Assembly: GCF_048544455.1 (NCBI RefSeq)
Contig: NC_133536.1
Span: 28,646,152 to 28,710,151 of the forward strand
DNA: 64,000 nucleotides
DNA from: Silene latifolia
Taxonomy: Eukaryota > Streptophyta > Magnoliopsida > Caryophyllales > Caryophyllaceae
Direction: 5' to 3'
Shown in pieces: positions 23,327-36,141 of this stretch. Under the pieces are notes generated by a model. The model saw only the letters and a program-made list of their open reading frames with translations, made no database searches and had not been told where the DNA came from. Both the position numbers and the translations under genes were made by a program. Each line of letters starts with the position of its first letter. The stretch's first letter is position 1.

Positions 23327-23971
23327 TCCAAAAGTGAAGAGGAATTCATAAATTTTCATTGTTCCTGCAAAATCAATAACATCGTTCGGAGTTCCGTGCA
23401 ACCGGCTCGTCACTATTAGAGCTTAGTTCTACTACACAAACACATGTCAACACGTATTTTGTACATCCGCTACCAATTCAATCATCATTTCTACCTTCAT
23501 TCCTCACTTTGTTATGAAACGATTACACCCTACCTTTTAGCATACTTAGCAATTAATTATTGTACCTGCATGGTCTAGCTCCTATAACACATCATCACAG
23601 ATTCCGCTACTCACAAAATATACACTTAACCACATTTACCAGGCAACAATCACTACACAACGCAATCACTGTTTAATAATTGATTAACTTACCTCTGGTC
23701 GCACATCGCAACCATTCCATCTACACGCCTTGACACATATTATCATAAACATAGATGCACACAACAATCATCATTAAGCAATCAACGACTCTCACTAGCT
23801 ACCCTTTTTCCCGTGTCTGGCTTAAGTTCGATGGGGCCATGATTTTGAAATGAGGGCGCCTTCTCACCCAAAATCTAGCATCGGCTGGGGCTCCCAACGC
23901 ACATACACCAGGTTCATTTTAATTGACACCCTATATTCATTAGATTCATTGGTTCAGGTTCCAAAATCGTC

Positions 23972-25334
23972 GGCTCGGATACCACTTTGTAACACCCCCT
24001 CACACCAGGACGCCTTACCAAGGACCATTCCAGTGTATGAAGGTGTTACCATCTCGGTTTTCCGAGGAAGTAGATCAAATTAGACAATAAAAGAACAATT
24101 ATGAAATATTAATATATCTCATACAATACAACCTAATACAAACTCTTTACATCAAAGATACAACTACAACACTCCTGACGCGGCATCTCTAGACTGGTAG
24201 CGTGATGACTCGATCCCTCCAAGCCTAGCAGCCACAATCAACAGTACCTGCTAAGCCAATTGCTCACCATACCCGAATGGATCACCGCAGGTTTTACAAA
24301 CACAACACGGGGTCAGTATTACTCAATCAATGTAAGGCAAACAACACGGTAGCCAGCTGATCATCCACACTCCTCGGTCTCCCGATCTCACACAGTAACC
24401 GACTACACACCGAAGTGTGTAGCCCTGCCAGATTACCCATCGCAACAGATAATCTATGCCACCAGTGGGTGACCGCAGCCGATCCCACCAAGTCCAGCTC
24501 ATCAACGAGCGACTAAACAAATCCCTGTCCCTTAATGTGCACATCCCCTCCCGTGGCGGGTTCCACGGAGGGCGAACTAGGGTGTGAAGCCACTCCCGCA
24601 AGTGACTCCACCACAATCACAAACACACAGCATCACAGCTGTCACAACCTCTCCACACCAACACCGTCATAACAACGCCCATACTCCGATGATCAACAGT
24701 TAACAATAATCACAAAACGATCATGCCATAACAATTAACAGTAAAACTGAGTAGGAAACCCTACCTTGTCGCAAAGCATGTAAGACATCCATACACAGCC
24801 AAGCACGACTCCAATAAGCATCCTAACAATGATAACCACCACCTATTACACAACTGTACTCAAAGAATTACTCAAAAGAACACAAGGCAAAGACTTACCT
24901 AATAATACACATCGGCGGTGACATAGACGGCCGACACACACGTCATCCGAATCCCGTCCTTCCCATGGTGGGAGTTTAGGCTATATATCTTAGAGTGTGA
25001 AGAGATGGGGGTGATAGGAGAGGGGGATAGGCTAGGGTTAGAGAAAGAGAAACTGTCGAAGAAATGGGAAAAGAAAATGAAATGAATCTCGCGAACTTGC
25101 ATTTTATATTAACGTGTCGACAGCCGCCATACTCGGTCGAGTACAGGAGTACTCGGCGGAGTAGGCTCTAATCGGTCGAGTATGGGTGATACTCGGCCGA
25201 GTAGCCTCGGCTAGGTCGAGTAAACAATCCTATAAAGCTCATGTTACAAGCCTGATCCCTCACCCATTCATCCCTAAGGTATGTTTGGTCAACAAGGTCG
25301 GTCAACAGAGTTCTTAAATATCCTGGGTATTACA
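23972..25334 (-). repeat. Right LTR of element A (5' LTR, 23988-25334) and its PBS
   Basis: Same sequence as 18178-19524. The PBS lies at 23985-23972. Its palindrome array at 25130-25222 has two sites altered relative to the left copy (ACTCGGCGGAGTA and AATCGGTCGAGTA). Confidence 0.93.
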
Positions 25335-25339
25335 ACGTC

Positions 25340-26686
25340 ACCATCTCGGTTACCCGAGGCAATGATAATCAAATGACAATGAAGAAATATAATTTAAATA
25401 ACAATGTAGTTTAAGGTGATTACATGATCAAAAGCAAAACTGTTAAACTGAAATACAAGGTTCTCAGACGGTCTACTGATAAAACTATCAAAGCTATAAA
25501 ACATCGTCTGACACAGCGGAAGACTTCTAACTGCCACGTGATGACTCATCCCAGCTATCCCATACGCATCATATCATACCTGCTCAGTAACTGCTCACCA
25601 CCCCCGAATGGATCACCACAGTTTTTAAAAGCATTTAAACGGGGTCAGTACTAATCACACAATACAATCACAATAAGACAAGAATCAAAACAGCTCAATA
25701 GCCACATCAACCCCAACTCCTTCACCAACTCCTCAATACTGACTTCACACTGCCCTGCCAGAGTACCCATCACAACAGGTTACTCCTCGCCGCCAGTGGG
25801 GGACCGCAACCGTTCCCACCTAAGCCCCGCTCATCTCCATCGAGCGATAAACCCAAATCCATTAATGTGCACATCCCTTCTGTGGCGGGTTCCACAGAAG
25901 GCGAATAATGGGCGTGAAGTCACTCCCGCAAGTGACTCCACTCAGCCAGGGACGCACCCCGAAGAACACAGACAGATACAATCAATCACAACTACTAAAC
26001 AGCAATCAAATCCAACAACCGTCACAATACTCGTATGATAATATTCAACAATCACAAATCACAACCAACACATCATGTGACTAATACTGAGTAGGGAAAT
26101 CCTACCTGGAATGCAAACACAAGCAGACGATCTCAATAGCTGTCTCAAAACCTCTCCTCTTCGAATCCTCCTCCTATCACATAATCATATAATCACAATC
26201 TAACATCAACAAATCATAAAAACCCCCAATTCCCAAAATTAGAGTTTAAACAAAGTCAACTAAATACTATAAAATTGGTATGTAGATCTTACCCTTGACG
26301 CAAGGAACACTATGATGCAAAGAACAAGATGATCCGACACTCCTAGCCTTGGGGATTTGCCAACAACGCGACGAGAGAGAACTACGTAACTCCTTTTTCT
26401 TTTGAAAGGTTTAGAAAGGTTAAAAAGTGATGAAATAAACTAACGGAAACCTTTTATATTAAACTCGCGTTATTAGCAAAATCCGTCAAAACAACCCTGA
26501 AAAACACACTTACTCGATCGAGTAACTAACGTACTCGATCGAGTGCCCCTTACTCGATCGAGTACCCAACTTACTCGATCGAGTACCTTACAGGCAGACT
26601 ACTGTTTTGCGTCAAAAACTACTTACTCGACAGAGTAAGCCCCACCCGATAGAGTACCCATAGACATAGAAAACCGTAGTCTTACA
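25340..26686 (-). repeat. Main part of the left LTR of element B (3' LTR)
   Basis: Continues the 57 bp at 18121-18177 after removal of A. It matches 31267-32608 closely. U3 lies at the right end with the palindrome array 26511-26659. Confidence 0.93.
26451..26659 (-). promoter_or_regulatory. U3 promoter of B, left copy: TACTCGATCGAGTA array and TATA
   Basis: Four good sites start at 26511, 26532, 26551 and 26572 (steps 21, 19, 21), and two degenerate ones near 26624 and 26646. About 50 bp further on the minus strand is TTTAATATAAAAGG (26465-26452). Confidence 0.75.
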
Positions 26687-29600
26687 GTCTTCCCTCCTTA
26701 AAAAGAACTCCGTCCCCGAAGTTCAACCCATACTCAAAAACAAACATACTAACTTGATCAAGACACAACAACGCAACTAAGAACTCAAAACAAAACCCCT
26801 ACCGACCAAACATGAACTCGTAACACCAACTCCACCAACTATTCCTACCTCCACAACATGGCTCACGATATCGTACAAACTCCATTATATCTCTCTTTAC
26901 ACTAACCCCATACACTACCAACTACCGTCCACAAATGCTGCTAGCTCCGTAATATATCATCCACTAGCAAATCCAATATTAAGACACTCATAGACATCAA
27001 ACGGAATGTTACATTCTACCACCCTTAAAAGGAACTTCGTCCTCGAAGTTTACTCACACTCATAACATCATCATCCAACTGTCAACACTATCGAAATATT
27101 CTCCCACTCCTAAACATCGAATTACTACAAGCCCATCTATGGCCTTTTAACACTATCAACCACAATATATACAAATCAATTCTTTATGCTACACCAACTC
27201 TCTACTTCCAATTATACTACGACATACACAACCCTCAAATGCTCTTTGCCGCATCCTACTCCTCTTAAGACACATGTTACATCCTCGTAACTTACTAATA
27301 CTAGATCCTTAGTTATATCCTCTCAATATCTTCATCACCACCACATGTCAAATATAACCGCCTATACCCTCACACCTATAATCATTTCTATTTCCAAGGC
27401 TCTCTTACTTAAACAGTTCTCATACCTCAACTTATTCTGCACTCCATCTAACCAATACTATAAAATCCTGATCATAAGAGACACTCTAACTCTACCACAT
27501 TACCGCAACACGACATACCTCTCTATATAAACTATATAAAACTCCTATCACCAAAAGCATAACTCACGATCCACACTTGTTACGTACACTGATACTAGAT
27601 CCTCAAGTTCCTTTCTTTCATTACCGCAAAACTCATTCATAATTCAACATGACACCAATTACCAACACCCTATACTCACTGTCTCAACGAAAGATTATGA
27701 ACCACCTGCAACTTTCAGATCATTACCACACACGTTCTACGAATCACTTGCCATGACTATGTGCACCGGTGCCTCATCTACAACAAGATCAAATATACTA
27801 TAACAACTTCTGACAACTGTGTCCCATCAACAGAATATCACTATACCACGACAACAACGAAAATATATACAACTCTCTTTCATATCATACTCTACCCTCA
27901 TTCCCAAACTTAACTGGTAGGAAACATCAATAAACAAAACAGCTGTCTATCTGCACAAACTGAAACTCACAGGAAGCAACATCAAACAAAACAACAATTT
28001 ATGTATAACTGGTATGTACTTTCAAAACTCGAATCATAATCATCCCGCCTACTCCACCACAACCGGTGATGGCATCGCAGCACCGCCACCAACAGCCACA
28101 CCGCAGTGCGAAAATACCCGCATCACAACACTAAGTACCGTCCCGAATCACCACCCAAGACACCATAACCACACCGATAGACATCGTAACATACACAATC
28201 CCATAAACACTGACTCAGAAATAACTTCTCGGACAAGAAAACTTACTCAAATCCACTTTACTAAATCACAACGCAACATATTATATGAATAAACGGACAA
28301 GCACCTCATGAACATCATCCCTACCCTTTCACGGAATACACATGTATTATAAATACACATACAATTATAACTAACCATGCCAGATCAATCAAACTATTAC
28401 CATTTTTTTTATCATTCAATTAGGTTACCGTACTCAACATATAGAAAATTCAGATAACAACTTTATAATTATCACATAATACCACTTCTTGTGAGGTCAA
28501 AACCTGACACAAACATTAATACATATCATAGACCCGTAATCATATCCAATAACTAGTCAATCCTGATCACGTAAGTTACCACCTGACAAAGGTTACCTCT
28601 CACCCGAGCTTAACTCGTATGCCCCACATAACACATTCTCCCATTCGCATAACCAGCACCTTCTGCCATACATAACCATACAGCTAACACTCATTACCAG
28701 AAACCGCCTCTTAAGACTACGTCTTATACTTCCTCATAACCATACATGTCAATTCGGTCTCTACAAAATCAACCTCTTTAGAATTGCCATCTTTCCTATT
28801 TATCATCACCCTTAACCACTAGTGACAACACCTCCACACTACCACCGTTCGTACATCAAACTTCTTACACTCATCTCTAAACATCACAGTTTCCTTCCTA
28901 TCTTTGGTTATCATCCCAAATAATGAACATCAAACCCATCAACAAAATTAGCTCAACATTATTCCCCCTACTATCATAATTGTATTGTCCTCCCACTCTC
29001 CACCAATTATCTCTTATCGTGCAAATATCCCACCAACTTCTTACTCCCTTAATTCCTCGAAACTCATGATTAATCATGCTGTCCTGAAGCTCCTATATAA
29101 CCATTAACTGACATCCTCATGATAATATAACACATCTCGACGATTCCTTACTTTTATATCACATAACTCCGGTGAACATTCTCCTACTTTACTCCCCTTA
29201 TTCTTTTCTTTTACACTCGACAAAATCTATTAACCCTTCAACTCCTTATTACTTCTACCAACTAACTCTTTAGTTCCCCGGTTACCTTCTCATTGCTCCA
29301 ATACTCCCATCTCACTATTTCATATCAGTGTCATCTCACTCTTTCTTACCATGGATCCTCTCTTATCATGCCATCATTCACACTTATCACCAATCAGTCC
29401 AGACCGTTTCATGCTATCACTCACACTGATCTCCAATCACCTTTTTTTTTGTTGAATCCCGAAACTCATTTCATAACCTTACTTGCCCAAGGAAATCACA
29501 CATTGGTTTCACCTCTTGATAATACAAATTCCCAAACTCACTCACTATCTGCAAATCCACGTCGCGATATGTCTCCACTAAGTTCACTATATACCACTCT

Positions 29601-31204
29601 TCTCCATCCTTCTACAACAATCTTTCATTACATACATTCTTAACCAACACAATCTAACCATCTCTCTCCATAATTCCTTACACATCTCAAGTTGCTACTA
29701 TGTACATCCTTTCTTTCAATCTTTTCATTCTCACGTTCCTTAGACTCATATTATTCCTTGCCCATATTCCCTTAGTTTTACATTACTCAACACACAATCA
29801 TATCACTCATCCCGTCTCACAAAACATGCGCCATGCCTCAATAAGCTATACCAATCTTCCTTTTCTTTTTCCACCATCTATCACAATCACATATAACTCA
29901 TGTCCTCCCCACCGAACTCATACTCACCATAAGGTGCCACTCCTTACATCATAATATTGGGTAACTTACGCATTAAGACCAACATACATGTAAAACAATG
30001 CATAAAGAAGCAAAATAACACCTTTGAATTAACCATGATATGCAACGAAGTCAAAATATAAGCATGTGACCCAAAACAGGGGTCACTAGATCGAGTACAT
30101 GCCACTCGATCGAGTAAATGACTTACTCGATCGAGTAGGTGAAAGTCAGAGACACGTATAACAAATTACCAGGGCTACTCGATCGAGTACCAAGAGGTGC
30201 ACTCGATCGAGTAAGGGCTACTCGATCGAGTACCCTACGCATTTCTCAGCACTGTCCAGTTTTCGTAAAACGGTCATAACTCACTCATTTCTTGGTCGTT
30301 TTGGGCGTGTGACCTATCTTTAGAATCGTATCAGAACAAGCTATCACCTCTAATTGGAATCAGATTAAAATCATTTATGCATCTCAAGTTATAACAGTTT
30401 TAAGACAACTGATCTATAATCGATAAATACAACTACTTGATTTTTACTTCCAAACAGCTTATACATCAACAAGGTAAACAAAAACAACTTAATACTCATA
30501 AGATCAGTATTCCTAATCACATGTTACTATCTTCAAAAGCCAAGCAACAACATTCATCATGCACATAGATTATTTAACTTGTCAACCATATGATTTACCC
30601 ACATGCTTTTATTTTATACCTTTACGTACAACAATAACTTAATATACGACATAAAATCCCCTATTCACATGTTACTAACATAGCAAAAGTAGAAAATCCA
30701 CTTCCATCACATAAACATGTTCTCCACATGAATTTCATATTCTCATGCAATTCCTTACTTCATCTTTTCAAACCAAGACATAGATCATATTCATACCCGT
30801 ATTCATACAATTTATTCATCCAATCATATGCACGCAATCATATGCATATAAACAATAGTAACTAGTAGCAATTCCCACCACAATTCATGTTATCATAAAA
30901 AAAAAATTACCTTCATCTTTTCCACCACACATCCATTCAACTATATAACACCCCTCCATCCAACACATTCATACAACACATCATCCAACATGCGCAATAG
31001 AACATTAGTAGACACATAGCGGTCCCAACTCATATCCCATGGTGACCGGTTCAAAATTGTAGGGTGAGTTCGCGACTTTAGGACGTCTCCCAAGCCTTTG
31101 CATTAGCTCCTACAACTTCTACCCCGGGTTCATTTTAATTTGACTCCCTATATTCATTAGGCTCATTGGTTACAGGTTTCAGGATCGTCGCTCTGATACC
31201 ACTT
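26687..31204. other. Internal region of element B without genes
   Basis: No gag, protease, RT or integrase motif is recognisable in any frame; the open frames are short. The plus strand is conspicuously poor in G and rich in C, A and T across most of the interval. Two PPT/AACTTCG...CGAAGTT segments lie at 26687-26725 and about 27014-27050. A palindrome array is at 30084-30232 and the PBS is next to 31205. Confidence 0.7.
30048..30232 (-). promoter_or_regulatory. Internal 3+3 palindrome array of B with TATA-like box
   Basis: ACTCGATCGAGT sites start at 30084 (one change), 30103, 30124, then a 52-bp step to 30176, then 30200 and 30219. About 20 bp further on the minus strand is GCTTATATTTTG (about 30064-30053). 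It matches the 4+4 array of element A, including the 52-bp step, although no gene now follows it. Confidence 0.65.
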
Positions 31205-32608
31205 TGTAACACCCCCATACTCCAAGTGCCTTAGCAGGACCACTTAAGGTATGAGAACGTCACCATCTCGGTTACCCGAGGCAATGATAATCAAATGATA
31301 ATGAAGAAACATAATTTAAATAACAATATAGTTTAAGGTGATTACATGATCAAAAGCAAAACTGTTAAACTGAAATACAAGGTTCTCAGACGGTCTACTG
31401 ATAAAACTATCAAAGCTATAAAACATCGTCTGACACAGCGGAAGACTTCTAACTGCCACGTGATGACTCATCCCAGCTATCCCATACGCATCATATCATA
31501 CCTGCTCAATAACTGCTCACCACCCCCGAATGGATCACCACAGTTTTTAAAAGCATTTAAACGGGGTCAGTACTAATCACACAATACAATCACAATAAGA
31601 CAAGAATCAAAACAGCTCAATAGTCACATCAACCCCAACTCCATTACCAACTCCTCAATACTGACTACACACTGCCCTGCCAGAGTACCCATCGCAACAG
31701 GTTACTCCTCGCCGCCAGTGGGGGACCGCAGCCGTTCCCACCTAAGCCCCGCTCATCTCCATCGAGCGATAAACCCAAATCCATTAATGTGCACATCCCT
31801 TCTGTGGCGGGTTCCACAGAAGGCGAATAATGGGCGTGAAGCCACTCCTGCAAGTGACTCCACTCAGCCAGGGACGCACCCCGAAGAATACAGACAGATA
31901 CAATCAATCACAACTACTAAACAGCAATCAAATCCAACAACCGTCACAATACTCGTATGATAATATTCAACAATCACAAATCACAATCAACACATCATGT
32001 GACTAATACTGAGTAGAGAAATCCTACCTGGAATGCAAACACAAGCAGACGATCTCAACAGCTGTCTCAAAACCTCTCCTCTACGAATCCTCCTTCTATC
32101 ATATAATCATATAATCACAATCTAACATCAACAAATCATAAAAACCCCCAATTCCCAAAATTAGGGTTTAAACAAAGTCAACTAAATACTATAAAATTGG
32201 TATGTAGATCTTACCCTTGACGCAAGGAACACTATGATGCAAAGAACAAGATGATCCGACACTCCTAGCCTTGGGGATTTGCCAACAACGCGACGAGAGA
32301 GAACTACGTAACTTCTTTTTCTTTTGAAAGGTTTAGAAAGGTTAAAAAGTGATGAATTAAACTGACGGAAACCTTTTATATTAAACTCGCGTTATTAGCA
32401 AAACCCGTCAAAACAACCCCGAACAACACACTTACTCGATCGAGTAACTAACGTACTCGATCGAGTGCCCCTTACTCGATCGAGTACCCAACTTACTCGA
32501 TCGAGTACCTTACAGGCAGACTATTGTTTTGCGTCAAAAACTAATTACTCGACAGAGTAAGCCCCACCCGATAGAGTACCCATAGACATAGAAAACCGTA
32601 GTATTACA
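31205..32608 (-). repeat. Right LTR of element B (5' LTR) with palindrome array
   Basis: Plus-strand ends TGTAACACCC and AGTATTACA. Palindromes start at 32433, 32454, 32473 and 32494, the same steps as in the left copy. The PBS is at 31203-31190. Confidence 0.93.
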
Positions 32609-32613
32609 TTACA

Positions 32614-33200
32614 CTCACACTAGCACCTAAATCGCATAAAGCTTTATCAATTGTATAGGTGCTAATTGTGCATGGAATGGAAAAGCTAGCGGGATCTTTT
32701 AACTTTGGAGGGGTATTGTTTTGCAAAAGAGCACTACAATCGGCGGTGAAGGCTATTGTTTCAACTTCGTCAAAAGTCCTCTTCTTAGTTAAAATGTCTT
32801 TCATGAATTTAGTATAAGAAGGAATTTGAGTAATTAATTCGGTAAAAGGAACGGTTACCTGGAGATTCTTCACAACTTCCATGAACTTACCGAATTGAGT
32901 ATTCTTTTGATGCTTTGTCAATCTAAGAGGGAAAGACACTGACTTTTTCCGGCACTTTTGTTTCAACATCTTTCTTTGGAGGAGCATCCTCCACATCTTT
33001 GATTTCTTCGACCTCAATTGGTTCATCCACTTTCTTTGGAATATCCGCACCTTTTTTATCATTAGGATAAACCTCCAACTCAACAAGTACCTCCTCATTT
33101 TCCTTGGGCATGGGTGGCTCATCATATTTTGTACCACTCCTCAAGGTAATAACATTAATGGTAGCATGTGGTTGTTCATCTTGAGGTGGTAATTGACCCG
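32614..33200 (-). pseudogene. Element C protease, 5' part, and gag-protease linker
   Basis: The minus strand reads ELITQIPSYTKFMKDILTKK, then CSALLQNNTPPKLKDPASF, IPCTISTYTIDKALCDLGAS and VSVM, the first half of an Athila retropepsin ending at the active-site region, where element B is inserted (ttaca). The upstream linker is Lys/Glu-rich (EVEEIKDVEDAPPKK in another frame), showing a frame change near 32930. Confidence 0.9.
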
Positions 33201-33228
33201 TTTTTCTTTGAGAGCTAGATGCGGCTAA

Positions 33229-34690
33229 TTAAGCCATTTGTTGCTCTAACATTTTGATTGCGACATTGTGAGTTTGATCAATATTTTGTATTTGAGCCAA
33301 CAATTCCTTTTGCATTTGAATTACCAAGGCCTCAAGTTTACCCCCCCCCCCTCCCCCCCGGTTGTTTTGTTGACATTTTGGGGTGGTGGACCTTGGTTTG
33401 GTTGGAAATTTTGTTAAGCTGGCCATTGTTGTTGATTTTGACTTTGATAGCCCGGTGGGTAATTGTACCTTTGTTGTGGTGGAATATAGGCATTTTGTTG
33501 TTGTTGTTGTTGTTGAGGTCGAGGGTTAAGCACATTGTTACTTTTGTAAGACAAGTTCAGGTGAAATCTTGTGTTCGGGTTATAAGTATTGGAAAATGTA
33601 CCTGGTGGAAATGAACTTTGTCTAAAAGTTTGATAAACATTTACCTCCTTATTAGTACCTTGGCAATGAGAGGTGTAATGACCTGGACCTCCGCAACCTT
33701 CGCAAACAACAATTTGACTAGCGGAAGACACAACATATTGAGTTGTTGGATTGCATTTTGAGCCTCCAACTTTTCTTGGAGCAATAAGATTTGAGCTTTC
33801 AAAATAGTAGTGTTTGAAGCTTCGTCTTTACCTTTGATTGGTGTACTCCGAGAATTGACATATTGGGTATCATGAATCGCCATGGATTTAATCGTGCCAT
33901 GAGCAATATCCGTGTCAATTTGATCAAACCGCCCATTGTTGACGGAATCAAGAATTCTTCGGAACTCGGCATAACATCCATTGTAGAATGTTATAGTTAG
34001 GAACCAAGCATCCAACCTATGATGTGGGTATTGCCTTTACAACTCCTTGTATCTTTCCCAAGCTTCATATAAGCTCTCAAGAGCTTGTTGACGGAATTCC
34101 GTGATTTGGCTCCTCAAGGTTTGAGTTCTCTCCGGTGGAAAAAAACTTTTGATAGAAAGTAAGAGCCAATGTTTCCCAATTGGTGGTTCCCGTGGGGTGC
34201 GATCAAGGCTATTGATCCATAGTTTTGCCTTGTCCTTCAAAGAGAAAGGGAAAAGTATTTCTCTAATTTGAGCTTGAGTGACTCCTGTTTGCCGAATCAT
34301 GGAGCAATAGTAAAAAAAGTTTTGAACATGCAAATTGCGATCCTCCAAAGGACTTCCCCCAAATTTTTTCCTCTCCACAAGGCTAATAAAATCCGGTTTG
34401 ATCTAGAACTTCGGGGCGGTAATTTGAGTAGTGCTACCCGCTGGAAGCATAGTCGCGGTAGGCTTGGAATGATCGGAAAGTTTCACCATCTTTTTGGTTG
34501 GAGATGGTGGTGGAGATGATGAAGTAGAAACCTTCTCCTCTTCAAAAGCTTTAAGATCGTCTAAGTAAGACTTTCTTGCACTTTTAATTTGCACGGGAGA
34601 AGCGGCCTCTTTAATTTCTTTCCCAAAAACGTCGTCTTCTACACAAGGTTTTCTCGGGCTTGGAATCCGATGAAAGCAATTCTCCAATGT
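33229..34690 (-). pseudogene. Element C gag
   Basis: Structural protein of the retrotransposon particle. Starting near 34687 (MENCFHRIPSPRKP), the minus strand gives the retrotransposon gag domain (FPFSLKDKAKLWINSLDRTP, FFPPERTQTLRSQITEFRQQ, ESLYEAWERYKEL, 34378-34037), a C-terminal part (34015-33800), and a zinc knuckle CEGCGGPGHYTSHC (C-x2-C-x4-H-x4-C, about 33704-33663), followed by a Gln-rich tail and a homopolymer at about 33343-33360. Several frame changes and stops separate these segments. A typical Athila gag in order and size. Confidence 0.9.
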
Positions 34691-34816
34691 GAGAAGACTT
34701 GGGCATAAGACAACAATCTCAAGAAAATCGTAAGTAACGGTCTCAAGGAATAAGTGTTCCTCAAGACAAAGAAAACAAGATAGAAATCAACAATTCTAAA
34801 CGCAATAAAACCGTGC

Positions 34817-34834
34817 TCCCCAGCAACGGCGCCA
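34817..34834 (-). other. Primer binding site of element C
   Basis: TGGCGCCGTTGCTGGGG on the minus strand, five bases inside the right LTR. It differs at one position from the standard Athila/Tat PBS, complementary to the 3' end of a tRNA (usually given as tRNA-Asp). Confidence 0.8.
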
Positions 34835-35691
34835 AAATTTGATAGGCTTTGTCGCACACTTAATCAAATATTAATTTCCCTAGACAAATGAATGTAGTAC
34901 AAGGGGTCGAACACAAGGAGATGAGAATTCCTTTATGGAAAGCTATGATTACACTTCTATCAAGGTCGATTACGATTGATTTATTTTGTTGGTTTGATAA
35001 CTCGTAAATTAAATGATGTAAATATATATGATAAAGGAGTCTAGGGGAGTCGGGTCACACATGCAATTGTATATAGATGATCATGTCAAACTCGGAATAA
35101 ATAACATTGTCAATTGTTTAGGCTTTGATAAGGTTATTTTCAGTCGTTGGCCTATCAAAATAAATCTTATTCTCAACTGACTAGTAGCTAGCAGTAAGAA
35201 AGGGTCGAATCCACAGGTAGGCGAGTTAATTAATTTAGTTTGTTTATATTTAAGTTCGTCTTAAAGGTAACAATTTTATGGGGTTTTGTTTGTTTGATTT
35301 CTAAACTAATTGCGATGTAAATAAAGACAAATTCAATAATAATAAAGAGTCTAGGGATTGGGTTCACTAGACAGCCATCCAAGGGTGAGATTTAATTCAT
35401 TGATTGAGTAATTTATATTGTGGAAAGTCATACGATTGGTCGATTCTAATATGTCTTTTTAGATCTAAACTTAACATGCGATCGCTATTATTAAGTCAGT
35501 CTAATTCAATTATCGTGGCCTATACTAGTCTTAACCCGTTCGGTGAAAATCCTAGTTTGCAAGACTAATTAACCACTTCTGATCAGTAATTAATTAACTA
35601 GATGTAAAACAACAATTGAACAACAATCAAGAGCAATTTAACAATCAATTCATTAATTAACCATTTTCTAACAACCTAGATCCCCTTTCAC

Positions 35692-36141
35692 TAGACCTGG
35701 CAAACAAATCGGGTCGTGTCGAGTTCGTGTTCGTGTCACATGTAAACGGGTCACGAACCCTTCAACCCAAACCCGACCCAATTAAATTTCGTGTCGTGTT
35801 CATGTCGACCCACTTACGTAAATGAGTCATCAAGCCTCAACCCTAACCCGTTAATTTCGTGTCGGGTTCGTGTCGTGTTTTCGTGTTTTGTCTATATTTG
35901 GAAAGTGTAAGTATATTTATGCGAAGGAAAATCAAGAAAAATTATGATTAATTTTGTAAATAGGTAATTTCTGTCGGGTTCGTGTTTAGAGAGCTCAACC
36001 CAAACCCGACCCAATTAAATCTCGTGTCGTGTTCGTGTCGACCCACTTACATAAATGGGTCATAAGGCTCAACCCAAACCCATTAACTTCGTGTTGGGTT
36101 CGTGTCGTTTTTTCGTGTCGTGTCATTGTTTGCCGCCTCTA
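35692..36141. mobile_element. hAT-type MITE, 450 bp
   Basis: Begins TAGACCTGGCAAACAA and ends, as reverse complement, TAGAGGCGGCAAACAA. The 8-bp duplication cctttcac flanks it on both sides (35684-35691, 36142-36149). Internally it repeats GTCGTGTCGTG-like words. No transposase. Confidence 0.9.

Larger units (their letters stand above)
18178..25334 (-). mobile_element. Element A: non-autonomous LTR element carrying an ATHILA ORF-1-like gene, inserted in the LTR of B
   Basis: Two 1347-bp LTRs (18178-19524 and 23988-25334), equal in length and differing at roughly 30-35 positions by eye. The duplication acgtc flanks it (18173-18177, 25335-25339). PBS on the minus strand beside the right LTR: AGTGGTATCCGAGCC (tRNA-Met type, one mismatch). 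PPT beside the left LTR: TTTAAGGGGGGAAGAC. Internal 4.46 kb has no gag, RT or integrase; its one gene is at 20980-22550. Ends are of the same general type as B, so A and B are related non-autonomous families. Confidence 0.93.
18121..32608 (-). mobile_element. Element B: non-autonomous LTR element with chromovirus-type ends, inserted in C
   Basis: LTRs of 1404 bp: the left one is 18121-18177 plus 25340-26686 (split by A), the right one 31205-32608. They differ at few sites. The 5-bp duplication ttaca flanks it (18116-18120, 32609-32613). Next to the right LTR the minus strand reads AAGTGGTATCAGAGC, a perfect initiator tRNA-Met PBS. Next to the left LTR it reads AAGGAGGGAAGAC, a PPT, preceded by AACTTCGGGGACGGAGTTC, text typical of the pol 3' end of Tekay/Del chromoviruses. 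No gag or pol remains in 4.5 kb of internal sequence, so it must have moved with enzymes of another element. Confidence 0.92.

Noticed and set aside
18615..24616. Repeated frames beginning MWWSHLREWLHTLV (18615-18806 and 24323-24616)
   Set aside because: Chance frames in the two LTRs of A, on LTR sequence with no gag-pol function.
25424..31576. Two nearly identical 76-residue proteins (25424-25654 and 31346-31576)
   Set aside because: They are the same chance frame in the two LTR copies of B; no domain or codon signal supports translation.
32604..33137. A 177-codon gene ending near 32604 as an independent CDS
   Set aside because: Its last codons lie in the LTR of B; the true content is the first half of the protease of element C, cut by the insertion.
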